Source: Caulobacterales bacterium (GTDB lineage: Bacteria > Pseudomonadota > Alphaproteobacteria > Caulobacterales > Parvularculaceae). From it: a stretch of DNA of 64,000 nucleotides. Made by a program: the position numbers and the translations under genes. Shown one piece after another: positions 48,486 through 57,267 of the stretch. The DNA is taken from NCBI GenBank assembly GCA_020638525.1, contig JACKIL010000003.1, positions 124,001 to 188,000 of the forward strand, in the 5' to 3' direction. The number at the start of each line of letters is the position of its first letter. Position 1 is the first letter of the stretch. The notes below the pieces were generated by a model. It was given only the letters and a program-made list of their open reading frames with translations, did no database searches and was not told the DNA's origin.

Positions 48486-49727
48486 ATGAACAACCGCTCA
48501 GTTCTCCTCGTCATCGGCGGCGGCATCGCCGCCTATAAGAGCCTTGAACTCATCCGCGAGCTTGCGCGGCGGGGCGTTAAAACGCGTGCGATCCTGACGC
48601 GGGCTGGCGCCGAGTTCATCACGCCGCTCTCCGTCGCAAGTCTCACCGGCGAGAAGTGCTTCACTGACCTCTTCGACCTCACCGACGAAGCGGAGATGGG
48701 CCATATCGAATTGTCGCGCTCGGCGGACCTTGTCGTCGTCGCGCCGGCGACCGCCGACCTGATGGCGAAAGCCGCGAACGGCCTTGCGAACGATCTCGCC
48801 TCAACGGCGCTTCTTGCGACCGACAAGCCTGTGATGATGGCGCCCGCCATGAATGTACGCATGTGGGAGCACGCAGCGACGCAGCGCAATCTCAGCACGC
48901 TGAAGGATGACAGCGTCGCGATCATCGGCCCCGACAAGGGGGAGATGGCCTGCGGCGAATATGGGCGAGGCCGCATGGCCGAGCCCGCCGCCATCGCGGA
49001 CGCAGTCGATGCTTTCTTCGCGGCGCAAACGGGCGGCCCGTTGAAGGGCCAACGCATTCTCGTCACGGCAGGGCCGACGCATGAACCGCTGGACCCGGTG
49101 CGCTATATTGCCAACCGCTCCTCCGGCAAGCAGGGCTACGCCATCGCCGCCGCGCTTCGAAACCTCGGCGCCGAGGTGATCCTCGTTTCCGGCCCGACAG
49201 GCGTTTCTGCGCCCGCAGGCGTGACGACGCGGCGCGTCGAGACCGCGCGGCAGATGATGGCGGCCGTCGAAAAGGAATTGCCGCCAGTCGGTCATCTCGA
49301 TTGCGCCGTGATGTGCGCGGCCGTCGCGGATTACCGCCCGGAGATCGAAACCGAGCACAAGATCAAGAAAGAGCGCGGCGGCCTCACCAATATTCCGCTT
49401 GCGGAGAACCCTGATATTCTGAAGACCGTCTCGCAGATGAAGACGGGCCGCCCGCGTCTCGTCATCGGCTTTGCGGCGGAGACGGACGATATTCTTGGTC
49501 ATGCGGAAGCAAAACGCCGCCGAAAAGGGTGCGACTGGATTGTCGCCAATGACGTTTCCGCAGGCGAACATTGCGCGATGGGCGGCGATCTCAACGCCGT
49601 GACGATCCTCTCCGATGCGGGTGAGGAAAACTGGCCCGAAATGTCGAAGGATGAAGTCGCCCGCAGACTTGCAGAAAAAATCGCGCAGGCGCTGGCGAGC
49701 CCTCGCCCCGCGAAAGCGGCCGAATAA
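48486..49727 (+). CDS. coaBC: Bifunctional phosphopantothenoylcysteine decarboxylase/PPC synthetase
   Basis: Two steps of coenzyme A synthesis. The 413 residues contain the flavoprotein CoaC half (VIGGGIAAYKSLELIRELARRG, PAMNVRMWEH and the substrate-loop Cys in MACGEYGRGRMAEP). The CoaB half (from about 195) has ILVTAGPTHEPLDPVRYIANRSSGKQGYAIA, MCAAVADYRPE, HKIKKERGG and IVANDVS. The ATG at 48486 with GGAAG upstream was preferred to a TTG six codons earlier. dut follows after one intervening GNAT gene, close to the standard coaBC-dut order. Confidence 0.95.
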   Translation: MNNRSVLLVIGGGIAAYKSLELIRELARRGVKTRAILTRAGAEFITPLSVASLTGEKCFTDLFDLTDEAEMGHIELSRSADLVVVAPATADLMAKAANGLANDLASTALLATDKPVMMAPAMNVRMWEHAATQRNLSTLKDDSVAIIGPDKGEMACGEYGRGRMAEPAAIADAVDAFFAAQTGGPLKGQRILVTAGPTHEPLDPVRYIANRSSGKQGYAIAAALRNLGAEVILVSGPTGVSAPAGVTTRRVETARQMMAAVEKELPPVGHLDCAVMCAAVADYRPEIETEHKIKKERGGLTNIPLAENPDILKTVSQMKTGRPRLVIGFAAETDDILGHAEAKRRRKGCDWIVANDVSAGEHCAMGGDLNAVTILSDAGEENWPEMSKDEVARRLAEKIAQALASPRPAKAAE

Positions 49728-49729
49728 GC

Positions 49730-50302
49730 GTGCTTTCCTATCGGCTCGCCGAAGAAGCTGACATTCCCGCGCTTCGCGCGCTGATGACTCTCGCAATCGA
49801 AAAGCTGCTGAAAGAGTTTCTGTCGCCTGAGGAGGTTGCGGCATCCCATGCGAGCATGGGGCTCGACACGCAACTCATTGAAGACCGCACCTACTTCATT
49901 GTCATGGCGAATGGCGCGCTCGCCGGTTGCGGCGGCTGGGGCAAACGCGCGACGCTTTATGGCGGCGACCACACCGCCGGACGCAGCGCCGCGCTGCTCG
50001 ACCCGGCGACAGACGCCGCGCGCATTCGCGCCATGTATACGCATCCTGATTTTACGCGGCGCGGCGTCGGAAAGCTCATCCTCGCGCTCGGCGAAGCGGC
50101 GGCGGGACGCGCAGGATTCAAGCGGCTTGTGCTCGGTGCGACACTAGGCGGGGAGCCGCTCTACCGGACCTACGGCTTCCGTGAGATCGAGCGCACCATC
50201 GCGGCGTCGCCGACAGGCGGCGGCGCACCCATCATCACGATGGAAAAGCCCGTCGATCTCGCGGGCGCGGAACGAGTGATCGCCGCAAGCCTTGGCGGAT
50301 GA
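49730..50302 (+). CDS. GNAT N-acetyltransferase
   Basis: The 190 residues form a GNAT fold: YRLAEEADIPALRALM (alpha-1), YFIVMANGALAGCGGWGKR, the acetyl-CoA site IRAMYTHPDFTRRGVGKLILALGEAAAGRAGFKRLVLGATLGGEPLYRTYGF (about 98-147) and a final beta strand APIITMEKPV. GTG is the start codon, 3 bp after the coaBC stop, so it is coupled. It interrupts the common coaBC-dut pair. The substrate is unknown. Confidence 0.87.
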   Translation: MLSYRLAEEADIPALRALMTLAIEKLLKEFLSPEEVAASHASMGLDTQLIEDRTYFIVMANGALAGCGGWGKRATLYGGDHTAGRSAALLDPATDAARIRAMYTHPDFTRRGVGKLILALGEAAAGRAGFKRLVLGATLGGEPLYRTYGFREIERTIAASPTGGGAPIITMEKPVDLAGAERVIAASLGG

Positions 50303-50360
50303 CGCGCGCGCCGGGCGGGTCTAAACTCGCGCGAAGATCGCACCAATCCATGGAGACCCG

Positions 50361-50834
50361 ATGTTCGACGACAAGCGCCCGGCCGCCCCTCATATTCGCG
50401 TGAAGCGCTTGCCGCATGGCGAGGGGCTTGAATTGCCGCGCTATGAAACGGCGCTTGCGGCGGGCTGCGATCTTCGCGCGGCCGTTGCGGAGGGCGAGCC
50501 CATCGTCCTGAAGCCGGGCGAGCGCTGCATGGCGCCGACGGGCCTTGCGATCGCGCTGCCGCCGGGCTGGGAGGCGCAGATCCGTCCGCGCTCGGGCCTA
50601 GCGGCCAAGTATGGTGTTTCCTGCGTCAACGCGCCGGGTACGATCGACGCCGATTATCGCGGCGAAGTGAAGATCATCCTCATCAATCACGGTGCGGAAG
50701 ATTTTATCATCAAGCGCGGCGAGCGCATCGCGCAAATGGTCATCGCGCCGGTCTTTCAGGCGCAATTCGAGGAGGTCGACGAACTCGATGAAACGGCGCG
50801 CGGCGCCGGCGGATTCGGGTCGACTGGAAGGTAA
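50361..50834 (+). CDS. dut: Deoxyuridine triphosphatase (dUTPase)
   Basis: Hydrolyses dUTP to dUMP, limiting uracil in DNA. The trimeric dUTPase of 157 residues has all five motifs: AAGCDLRAA (1), PRSGLAAKYGVSCVNAPGTID (2-3), YRGEVKIILINHG, ERIAQMVIAPV (4) and the C-terminal arm RGAGGFGSTGR (5). Its stop shares TAATG with the next small ORF. The adjacent coaBC, thiF-type and dut genes form a familiar alphaproteobacterial cluster. Confidence 0.97.
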   Translation: MFDDKRPAAPHIRVKRLPHGEGLELPRYETALAAGCDLRAAVAEGEPIVLKPGERCMAPTGLAIALPPGWEAQIRPRSGLAAKYGVSCVNAPGTIDADYRGEVKIILINHGAEDFIIKRGERIAQMVIAPVFQAQFEEVDELDETARGAGGFGSTGR

Positions 50835-51022
50835 TGCTTGGAGACGCCCTGCCGGTCACGTTTCGCGAAGCGCTGATTATCGTCGGCGTTATCTGCGTGG
50901 CGTTCGGCATGCTGGCGCGCGATGCCGCCGGCGTAAACAAAGGGCTCGGCGTCGCGCTGATCGTCGTTGGCGTAATGATGATCGTCGCCTGGCCGCTCGG
51001 GCATATGGCGCATCTTTGGTAG
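50834..51022 (+). CDS. Small two-helix membrane protein downstream of dut
   Basis: The 62 residues have two hydrophobic helices (ALIIVGVICVAFGMLA and GVALIVVGVMMIVAWPLGHM) joined by a short RDAAGVNKGLG loop. The family is unknown to me. The ATG overlaps the dut stop as TAATG, and the ThiF-type gene begins about 10 bp after the stop, so it is very likely translated from the same message. Confidence 0.65.
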   Translation: MLGDALPVTFREALIIVGVICVAFGMLARDAAGVNKGLGVALIVVGVMMIVAWPLGHMAHLW

Positions 51023-51032
51023 GATTTTCGTG

Positions 51033-51800
51033 ATGCTTTCCGATGCGGCGCGCGAGCGCTATCTGCGCCATATCCTGCTGAAAGAAGTGGGCGGGCAAGG
51101 CCAGCAAAAGCTTCTCGCCGCGCACGTGCTCGTGATCGGCGCGGGCGGCATTGGCGCGCCATTGTTGCAATATCTCGCCGCCGCCGGCGTCGGAACGATT
51201 GGCGTCGCCGATGACGACGTCGTCGCGCTTTCGAACCTGCAACGCCAGGTGCTCTATTCGACGGACGACGTCGGAGCGCAGAAAGCAGAGCGCGCGCATG
51301 CGGCGATCGCGCGCCTAAACCCCGACATCAAGGTTATCGAGCACCGGACGAAGATCACCGATGCGAATGCGGGCGAGCTTATCGCGAGCTACGATCTCGT
51401 CGTCGAGGGTATCGATAACTTTGCTGGCCGCTACGCGATCAACCGGGCCGCGATCGCCTTAAGAAAGCCGCTCGTCTCCGCTGCTGTCGGGCGTTTCGAC
51501 GCGCAGCTTTCCGTGTTCAAACCTTTCGCGGGAGCAGGCCTTCCCTGTTATCGCTGCCTCGTGCCAGAGGCGCCGCCGCGCGACGCGCAGGTGAACTGCG
51601 CAGAAGAAGGCGTTCTCGGCGCCGTCACAGGCGTCATCGGCACGCTTGCGGCGATAGAGACGCTGAAAGAAATTCTGAAGCTCGGCGAAAGCCTTGCGGG
51701 CCGCTTGCTGCTCTATGACGGCCTCGCCGCGCAGTTCCGCACCATCGCCCTTCCGGCCGATCCTCAGTGTCCGGATTGCAGCGCGATCGCGCGGGACTAA
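51033..51800 (+). CDS. HesA/MoeB/ThiF-family adenylyltransferase
   Basis: E1-like enzyme that adenylates a ubiquitin-like sulfur carrier (MoaD- or ThiS-type). The 255 residues contain RYLRHILLKEVGGQGQQKLLAAHVLVIGAGGIGAPLLQYLAAAGVGTIGVADDDVVALSNLQRQVLY (ATP site), two zinc CxxC pairs (PCYRCLVP and CPDCSA) and a possible catalytic Cys in QVNCAEEGVLG. No rhodanese domain follows. No moa or thi genes are nearby, so MoeB versus ThiF function is undecided. GTG at 51030 is an alternative start. Confidence 0.9.
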   Translation: MLSDAARERYLRHILLKEVGGQGQQKLLAAHVLVIGAGGIGAPLLQYLAAAGVGTIGVADDDVVALSNLQRQVLYSTDDVGAQKAERAHAAIARLNPDIKVIEHRTKITDANAGELIASYDLVVEGIDNFAGRYAINRAAIALRKPLVSAAVGRFDAQLSVFKPFAGAGLPCYRCLVPEAPPRDAQVNCAEEGVLGAVTGVIGTLAAIETLKEILKLGESLAGRLLLYDGLAAQFRTIALPADPQCPDCSAIARD

Positions 51801-51888
51801 TCGGCGGGACGCCGGTTTTCCCCGCCGGACCGAATTGCGCGGGACCTTCGCCTAGCCGCATGATCAGCTTCGGGAAAAGGGGGATATC

Positions 51889-52719
51889 ATGAAAAAGCTC
51901 TGGCTCATTTTCGCCGCGCTGTTCGCGGTCGCCGCTCCTGCAGCGGCGAAAAGCAAGGCTGACGATGAAACAATTCAGATCATGGTCGTCGGCTCTTTCC
52001 ACATGGCGGGGAGCACGAGCGATCTCGTCAAGGTCGAAACCGAAAGCGTTTTGACAGAGCGCCGGCAGGGAGAACTTCAGCGCGTCGCAAAGGCGCTCGC
52101 GACATTCAACCCGACAGTCGTGGTGACGGAGCGCGAGACGGATGCGCCGGATTATATCGACCCCTACTTCGCCGAGTTCGACGACAAGATACTGAGCGAG
52201 AACCCGAATGAACGCGTGCAGATCGCTTACAGACTTGCGAAAACGGCGGGCGTCTCGCGCGTCTACGGCATTGACGAACAACCGTCAGAAGGCGAGCCGG
52301 ACTATTTCCCGTTCGACAGATTAATGGCGCACGCCGAGGCCACGGGCCAGAGCGAAGCGTTGCAGGCCATGCTCGACAAGTTTCAGGGAATGGTCTCCGA
52401 CGAACAGCAGGCGATGCGCGACCTGCCGATTGGGGAACAGCTCCTGCGGGTCAACACGGGACTGCTTTCTTCCGCCGAATTTTATTATGCGCTTTCTGCG
52501 TTCGATCGCGGCGAAGACCAGCCCGCAGCAGAACTCCAAGCATATTGGTTCATGCGCAATGCGAAGATCTTCTCAAAGCTCATGAATGTCGCAAAGCCCG
52601 GAGACCGCATCGTCATCGTCTATGGCGCGGGCCACAAATACTGGCTCGAGCATTTCGCCGAGCACACGCCGGGCTTTGCGAAGATCGACCCCGCGCCCTA
52701 TCTGAAACGCGCTAAATAG
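51889..52719 (+). CDS. DUF5694-type exported protein (TIKI/TraB-like motifs)
   Basis: A 276-residue protein with a signal peptide (KKLWLIFAALFAVAAPAAAKS). The start of the mature part has the VVGSFHMAG motif (Gly-x-x-His). VVVTERETDAPDYID supplies a later acidic motif and VIVYGAGHKYWLEHFAE the terminal GxGH. These are the spaced GxxH...E...GxxH elements of the TIKI/TraB-type metal-dependent peptidase superfamily, and the length fits DUF5694. The function is unknown. It ends 4 bp before the convergent DUF2141 gene. Confidence 0.75.
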   Translation: MKKLWLIFAALFAVAAPAAAKSKADDETIQIMVVGSFHMAGSTSDLVKVETESVLTERRQGELQRVAKALATFNPTVVVTERETDAPDYIDPYFAEFDDKILSENPNERVQIAYRLAKTAGVSRVYGIDEQPSEGEPDYFPFDRLMAHAEATGQSEALQAMLDKFQGMVSDEQQAMRDLPIGEQLLRVNTGLLSSAEFYYALSAFDRGEDQPAAELQAYWFMRNAKIFSKLMNVAKPGDRIVIVYGAGHKYWLEHFAEHTPGFAKIDPAPYLKRAK

Positions 52720-52723
52720 AAAG

Positions 52724-53206
52724 TTAGTCTTCGAGAACGATGACGACGACGGCGCCCGGCGCGACATTGACTTTCGTCTCATCGAAGCGCGGCTTGCGCA
52801 TGCTCGGGTGAACGCCATTCGAAAACGCGACAGGCTCCTTCGGCTTGCCGAGAATCTTGCCACGGTTGAGCTGGCCGTCGCCATTCGCGTCGTAATAAGC
52901 GGCGAAGGCGTAATCGCCCGGCTCAAGGTCTTTCAGTGAAATCAGCGCGACGCCGTTCTCATCGACCGTCGCCTGCTCTTTCAGGAGGGCGCTTTCGAGA
53001 AACTGTTCTGCATTGTGGTAAACGGAAATGCGCACCGCGCCGCCCGCCGCCGGAAACTCGGTTTTCACCGCGATGACGACGCCAGACGGGTCGGAATAGC
53101 GCGCGAACGCATTCGGCGCATCCGCATTGTCTGCGCGCGCCGCGCCTTCGGCGAGCGCCGCTATCGCCAACACTGTTCCTGCCAACCGCTGCAGCATGGG
53201 CCGCAT
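52724..53206 (-). CDS. DUF2141-family exported protein
   Basis: The 160-residue protein has a signal peptide (QRLAGTVLAIAALAEGAARA). The beta-sandwich features are visible: AVRISVYHNAEQFLESAL and LEPGDYAFAAYYDANGDGQLNRGKILGKPKEPVAFSNG, which is the diagnostic DUF2141 core (GDYA...DxNxDGxLx..GxPxEPxxFSN). An EF-hand-like DANGDGQLN loop could bind calcium. The function is unknown. The ATG at 53206 follows AAGGA at 3 nt; an ATG three codons later is also possible. Confidence 0.82.
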   Translation of the reverse strand: MRPMLQRLAGTVLAIAALAEGAARADNADAPNAFARYSDPSGVVIAVKTEFPAAGGAVRISVYHNAEQFLESALLKEQATVDENGVALISLKDLEPGDYAFAAYYDANGDGQLNRGKILGKPKEPVAFSNGVHPSMRKPRFDETKVNVAPGAVVVIVLED

Positions 53207-53475
53207 CAATCCTTACTCATTTCTTAAACGCACGCCGGGCGTCAAACCCGTCGCGCCAGAACCTGCCGCTAAGTCTACGAAGCAGGCGCTGAAAACAACT
53301 TAAAATTGATCATATCTTCGTGGGGATCGCGTGAATGAGCGCCCCGGTGTCACCTGTCAGCAACGCTCCTCGCCGGGTTTTTTGGCCGCAGCCGCGATCG
53401 GTTGACGCCCAGCTCTCCGGCGCAAATCTTGCGTACCCGATCGGGTCTTGCGGGCGACAAAGAAAGAGGATGGGC

Positions 53476-54972
53476 ATGGGGGCGAAGACGCTGTTTCTCG
53501 GCATTGACGGGCAAAGCGCATCATTGATCGACGGCAAAATTGCGGCGGGCGCCGCGCCCGCTCTCGCCGAGATCGACAGCCGCCTCGCCCGCATCGAAGT
53601 CGAGAACGACCCCGGCTTCGGGGACGGCCCCTATTGGACGTCGGTTTCGACCGGGTGCGATCCTTCCGGGCATGGCGACTATTACATCCTGCAATTCGAC
53701 CCGAAGACCTACGACCATTACTGGTACGATGAGATGAAGCACATGAGCGCGCCCGCTTTCTGGGAAGCGCTCGACGCCGAAGGAAAGCGCGTCGCGATCA
53801 TCGACTGGCCGCATTGCCCGTTCCATCCGATCCGCAATGGCGTTCACATCGACAACTGGCTGCAGCACGATACGCCTTCTCCGGCGCGCAGCTTCCCCGA
53901 AAGTCTCATAAGAGATGTCATCGCGCGTTATGGCGACGACCCATACCGGCCCGGCATGCACATCCATCCGATCGAAACGGCGGAAGATGCGAAATGGGCC
54001 GTTGAAGCCGCCTGCGACCGCATCGACGCGAAAGCGCGCTTGTGCGTCGACCAATTGCGCAGCGGCGAGTGGGACCTCTTCGCCGCGATTTTCTCCGAAG
54101 CGCACGATGTCGGCCATAACGGCTTTCATCTGCATGACCGGAACCATCCGGGCTTTGACGCCGCGCTCGCGGAAGCGGCGGGCGACCCGATGCATCCGAT
54201 CTGCGTCGCGACCGACCGCGCCGTTCGTCAGATCATTGAAGCGGCGGGCCCTGATTGCGAAGTGATCGTCATGGCGGGCCTCGGGCTCATGCCCCTAGTC
54301 ACGGCGAATGGCGCGCTCGACGTCATCACCCGCCGGCTTGATCTCGGCTACTCAGCCGAAGAAGCGCCGATCGAAAAAGCGCGCGCGGCTTATCGCGCGA
54401 AGATTCCGCTGTCGATCCGCAGCGCTCTGTCGCCGATCAAGCGATTCCTTCTCGGCGAACCAAAGAACCCTGAACTCGCGCGCCGACGTTTCTTTCCGGT
54501 GCTGCATGTCGATCATGCCGGCGCGATCCGCTTCAATGTGAAAGGCCGCGAGCGCAACGGCGTCGTCGCGCCGGGCGCCGGCTACGACGCACTCGCCGAC
54601 GAACTTATCCGTGACCTGATGGAAATCCGCGACGCGGATACGGGCGAGCCGGTCGTAGAAGAAGTCGTCAAAACGCAGGAGCACTATAAAGGGCCAGAGG
54701 GCCACCTCCTGCCCGACCTCTTCGTGATGTGGCGCCGGGACAGACCGGTTCACCGCATCACTTCGCCCAAGATCGGCGTCATCGAGATTCCGGACCGTGA
54801 AGTGCGCACGGGCGACCATGTTCAGGTCGGCGATCTCTGGGCGAACAAGGAGCGCCTCGCCCGCTTTGCGCCCGGCCGGAAGATCCGCCCCGCCGACGTG
54901 ACGAAAGTCATCCTCGCCTCGACGAGCCGCTCGGAAGCGAAAGAAGAAGCGCTTATTCCAGCCCTGGGATGA
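53476..54972 (+). CDS. Alkaline-phosphatase-superfamily hydrolase (type I phosphodiesterase/nucleotide pyrophosphatase-like)
   Basis: A 498-residue metalloenzyme with no signal peptide, so probably cytoplasmic. It begins TLFLGIDGQSASLIDG (metal Asp), then YWTSVSTGCDPSGHGDYY with a likely Thr/Ser nucleophile. FAAIFSEAHDVGHNGFHLHDR (about 200-220, the D/H metal site) and VIVMAGLGLMPL follow, matching the superfamily scaffold. The C-terminal 150 residues are less typical. The ATG at 53476 follows AGAGGA at 5 nt. The substrate (nucleotide, lipid or glycan phosphate) cannot be inferred. Its last 20 bp overlap the convergent dehydrogenase. Confidence 0.82.
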   Translation: MGAKTLFLGIDGQSASLIDGKIAAGAAPALAEIDSRLARIEVENDPGFGDGPYWTSVSTGCDPSGHGDYYILQFDPKTYDHYWYDEMKHMSAPAFWEALDAEGKRVAIIDWPHCPFHPIRNGVHIDNWLQHDTPSPARSFPESLIRDVIARYGDDPYRPGMHIHPIETAEDAKWAVEAACDRIDAKARLCVDQLRSGEWDLFAAIFSEAHDVGHNGFHLHDRNHPGFDAALAEAAGDPMHPICVATDRAVRQIIEAAGPDCEVIVMAGLGLMPLVTANGALDVITRRLDLGYSAEEAPIEKARAAYRAKIPLSIRSALSPIKRFLLGEPKNPELARRRFFPVLHVDHAGAIRFNVKGRERNGVVAPGAGYDALADELIRDLMEIRDADTGEPVVEEVVKTQEHYKGPEGHLLPDLFVMWRRDRPVHRITSPKIGVIEIPDREVRTGDHVQVGDLWANKERLARFAPGRKIRPADVTKVILASTSRSEAKEEALIPALG

Positions 54973-55939
54973 TCCGGTCCGGCGGCTTATGCCCGTCGGC
55001 GAACATCTTGATGTTGATGATCACCCGCTCGCCCATCTCAATGCGGCTTTCGATCGTCGCCGACGCCATGTGCGGCAACAGAACGACGTTCGGCGCGTCC
55101 ATCAGCTTTTCATTGGGGCGCGGTTCGAGTTCGAAGACATCGAGCCCGGCGCCGCCGAGTTTGCCCGCGGCGATCATGTCTGCAAGCGCCGCCTCGTCGA
55201 TGATCTCGCCGCGCGAGATGTTGACGATGTAGGCGTCGGAATGCAGCAGCTCGAGCCTGCGGCGCGACAGCAAATGATAGGTCGCCGGGGTATGCGGACA
55301 ATTGACGGAGACAATGTCCATCCGCGCGAGCATCTGGTCGAGGCTTTCCCAGTACGTCGCCTCAAGCTCACCCTCGACATGCGGATTGATCGGCGAGCGA
55401 TTGTGGTAGTGGATCTCGATCCCGAAGGCGCGCGCGCGCCGTGCGATCGCCTGACCGACCCGGCCCAATCCGATGATGCCGAGCTTCTTGCCGCGCACGC
55501 GGCGGCCAAGCATCCATGTCGGCGACCAGCCGGAGAATTTTCCGTCCTCAAGCGCCCGCACGCCTTCGACAAGGCGGCGCGGCACGGCGAGGATCAGCGC
55601 CATCGCCATGTCGGCTGCGTCTTCCGCAAGCACTGACGGCGTATTCGTGACGGTGACGCCATGCGCGATCGCCGCATCGATGTCGATATGATCGATCCCG
55701 GCGCCGAAATTCGCGATGAGCTTCAGCCGGTCGCCGGCCGCCTCGAAGAACGCGGCGTCGAGCCTGTCGCCAAGCGTCGGCGCCAGAACGTCGCTGACGC
55801 GCGCCGCCTCGATCAGCTGGGCGGCGGACATCGGCTTGTCGGTCTCGTTGAGAACCGTGTCGAACAGGGCCGAGAGCCGCTGCTCCACCGAATCGGGCAG
55901 CTTGCGCGTCACGGTAACTTTTGGCCTGCCCGGCGGCAT
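54953..55939 (-). CDS. D-2-hydroxyacid dehydrogenase (glyoxylate/hydroxypyruvate reductase-like)
   Basis: NAD(P)H-dependent reduction of 2-oxoacids such as glyoxylate or hydroxypyruvate. The 328 residues have the Rossmann site LGIIGLGRVGQAIARRARAFG, substrate loop FGAGIDHID, catalytic Arg in YIVNISRGEIIDEAALADMI, Glu in LDVFELEPRPN and His in VVLLPHMASATIESR. It differs from SerA by lacking the ACT domain. It is divergent from the SH3-protein gene across a CtrA-type box. The exact substrate is uncertain. Confidence 0.93.
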   Translation of the reverse strand: MPPGRPKVTVTRKLPDSVEQRLSALFDTVLNETDKPMSAAQLIEAARVSDVLAPTLGDRLDAAFFEAAGDRLKLIANFGAGIDHIDIDAAIAHGVTVTNTPSVLAEDAADMAMALILAVPRRLVEGVRALEDGKFSGWSPTWMLGRRVRGKKLGIIGLGRVGQAIARRARAFGIEIHYHNRSPINPHVEGELEATYWESLDQMLARMDIVSVNCPHTPATYHLLSRRRLELLHSDAYIVNISRGEIIDEAALADMIAAGKLGGAGLDVFELEPRPNEKLMDAPNVVLLPHMASATIESRIEMGERVIINIKMFADGHKPPDRIIPGLE

Positions 55940-56001
55940 GTCGATCCTCGTTCGTCTCTTCTACAGGGCGGCGTTCGAAATCCGCGCGCGGGCGCCGCTG
56001 G

Positions 56002-56017
56002 TTAACCGGGTGTTAAC
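56002..56017. promoter_or_regulatory. CtrA-type box in a divergent promoter region
   Basis: TTAA-CCGGGTG-TTAAC matches the Caulobacter CtrA consensus TTAA-N7-TTAAC exactly, at 63 bp from the dehydrogenase ATG and 61 bp from the SH3-protein ATG. Whether CtrA binds it is unknown. Confidence 0.6.
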
Positions 56018-56077
56018 GGCTCACGCCCAAGAAAGGGATTGTTAATCGCAGCCCCATATTTCCGTCGAGTCCGCGTG

Positions 56078-56584
56078 ATGCGCCGCCTTGCCGCTATCCT
56101 CATTTTTCTCGCAGCTTATTTGACCGTGGGCCCCGTCGCCGCGCAAGCGCCTGACGGAAGCGAAAACGCGGCCCGAACCGACACGCCGTCGGGCTTTCCC
56201 GTGCCGCGCTTCGTCAGCCTGAAAAATGCTGAAACCTATTGCCGGCAAGGCCCGTCCTTCGACCACCCGGTCGCCTACACCTTCCTCAAGGCCGGCCTGC
56301 CGGTTCAGGTCGTCGCCGAAACGACCGATCACTGGCGGAAGATACGCGACCATGAGGGCTCTGAATGCTGGGCCCACCAGACGACCCTGCGCGCCGTGAG
56401 CCATGTCATCGTCGAGGCGGATACGGCCATCCTGGTTCGGCCCGAAATCGAGGCGCCGGTGCGCGCGCGCCTCAGGGCCGGCGTCATTGCGCGCATCGAG
56501 CGCGCCTCCGGCGACTGGCGGCTCATTTCCGTCGGCGAGCTCAAGGGATGGGCCCCGGTTTCCCGGCTCTGGGGCGCGGAATAG
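56078..56584 (+). CDS. Exported SH3-domain (bacterial SH3b-type) protein
   Basis: The 168-residue protein has a signal peptide (RRLAAILIFLAAYLTVGPVAAQA). Two SH3-like repeats follow: VSLKNAETYCRQGPSFDHPVAYTFLKAGLPVQVVAETTDHWRKIRDHEGSECWAHQTTL (RxGPs.d.pv pattern) and a second ending GDWRLISVGELKGWAPVSRLWG. Such domains bind cell-wall peptides or carbohydrates. A CtrA-type box upstream hints at cell-cycle control. The ATG was chosen at 56078, immediately after a GTG; it lacks a strong Shine-Dalgarno. Confidence 0.87.
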   Translation: MRRLAAILIFLAAYLTVGPVAAQAPDGSENAARTDTPSGFPVPRFVSLKNAETYCRQGPSFDHPVAYTFLKAGLPVQVVAETTDHWRKIRDHEGSECWAHQTTLRAVSHVIVEADTAILVRPEIEAPVRARLRAGVIARIERASGDWRLISVGELKGWAPVSRLWGAE

Positions 56585-56696
56585 CCGCCGCCCTCTAGGG
56601 GCGAACCGCAATGTTGCGTCGCACAATTGACCGAAGCGCAGCGCCTCTCTACCAACCCGCAAACGCCAACCCGTAAACCACCAGGGCGCACAGCGG

Positions 56697-57230
56697 ATGT
56701 TGATCCAGAAATCCAGCTACACGAAAGAAGAACTTCTCGAATGCGGACAGCACGGCTTCCGCGGCCCCGGCTCAGCGCAGCTGCCCGTGCCGCAAATGCT
56801 GATGTTCGATCGCATCACCGAAATCTCCAACGAGGGCGGCGCCTACGGCAAAGGCCATATGCTCGCCGAGTTCGACATTTCTCCGGACCTATGGTTCTTT
56901 GAATGCCACTTTCCGGGTGACCCCGTCATGCCTGGCTGTCTCGGTCTGGACGCGCTCTGGCAGATGGTTGGATTCTTTCTTACGTGGTCGGGGCATCCCG
57001 GACATGGCCGCGCTCTGGGCGTGAAGGAAGTGAGGCTTGGCGGCATGATCGTTCCGTCATCGAAGCTCGTTACCTACGAACTCAACATCCGCCGGGTGAT
57101 GGCGCGTCCGATGATTCTCGGCATCGCCGACGGCGTCGTGAAGGTCGACAATCGCCAGATTTACGAAGCGAAAGATCTTCGCGTCGGCCTCTTCTCCCGC
57201 GCGCAGCTCGACGCGGGACTTACGCTCTAA
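56697..57230 (+). CDS. fabA: 3-hydroxydecanoyl-ACP dehydratase/isomerase FabA
   Basis: Introduces the cis double bond for unsaturated fatty-acid synthesis. The 177-residue hot-dog protein has catalytic His71 and Asp85 in FFECHFPGDPVMPGCLGLDALWQ (E. coli His70/Asp84), PVPQMLMFDRITEI and LGVKEVRLGGMIVPSSKLVTYELNI. The start gives a match to family length, though no strong ribosome-binding site is seen. fabB follows after 37 bp and fabI one gene later; this trio is the classic alphaproteobacterial cluster. Confidence 0.97.
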   Translation: MLIQKSSYTKEELLECGQHGFRGPGSAQLPVPQMLMFDRITEISNEGGAYGKGHMLAEFDISPDLWFFECHFPGDPVMPGCLGLDALWQMVGFFLTWSGHPGHGRALGVKEVRLGGMIVPSSKLVTYELNIRRVMARPMILGIADGVVKVDNRQIYEAKDLRVGLFSRAQLDAGLTL

Positions 57231-57267
57231 AAGCGCGTATTTTTCGGGGGAAAATGAAAGGGATCGT

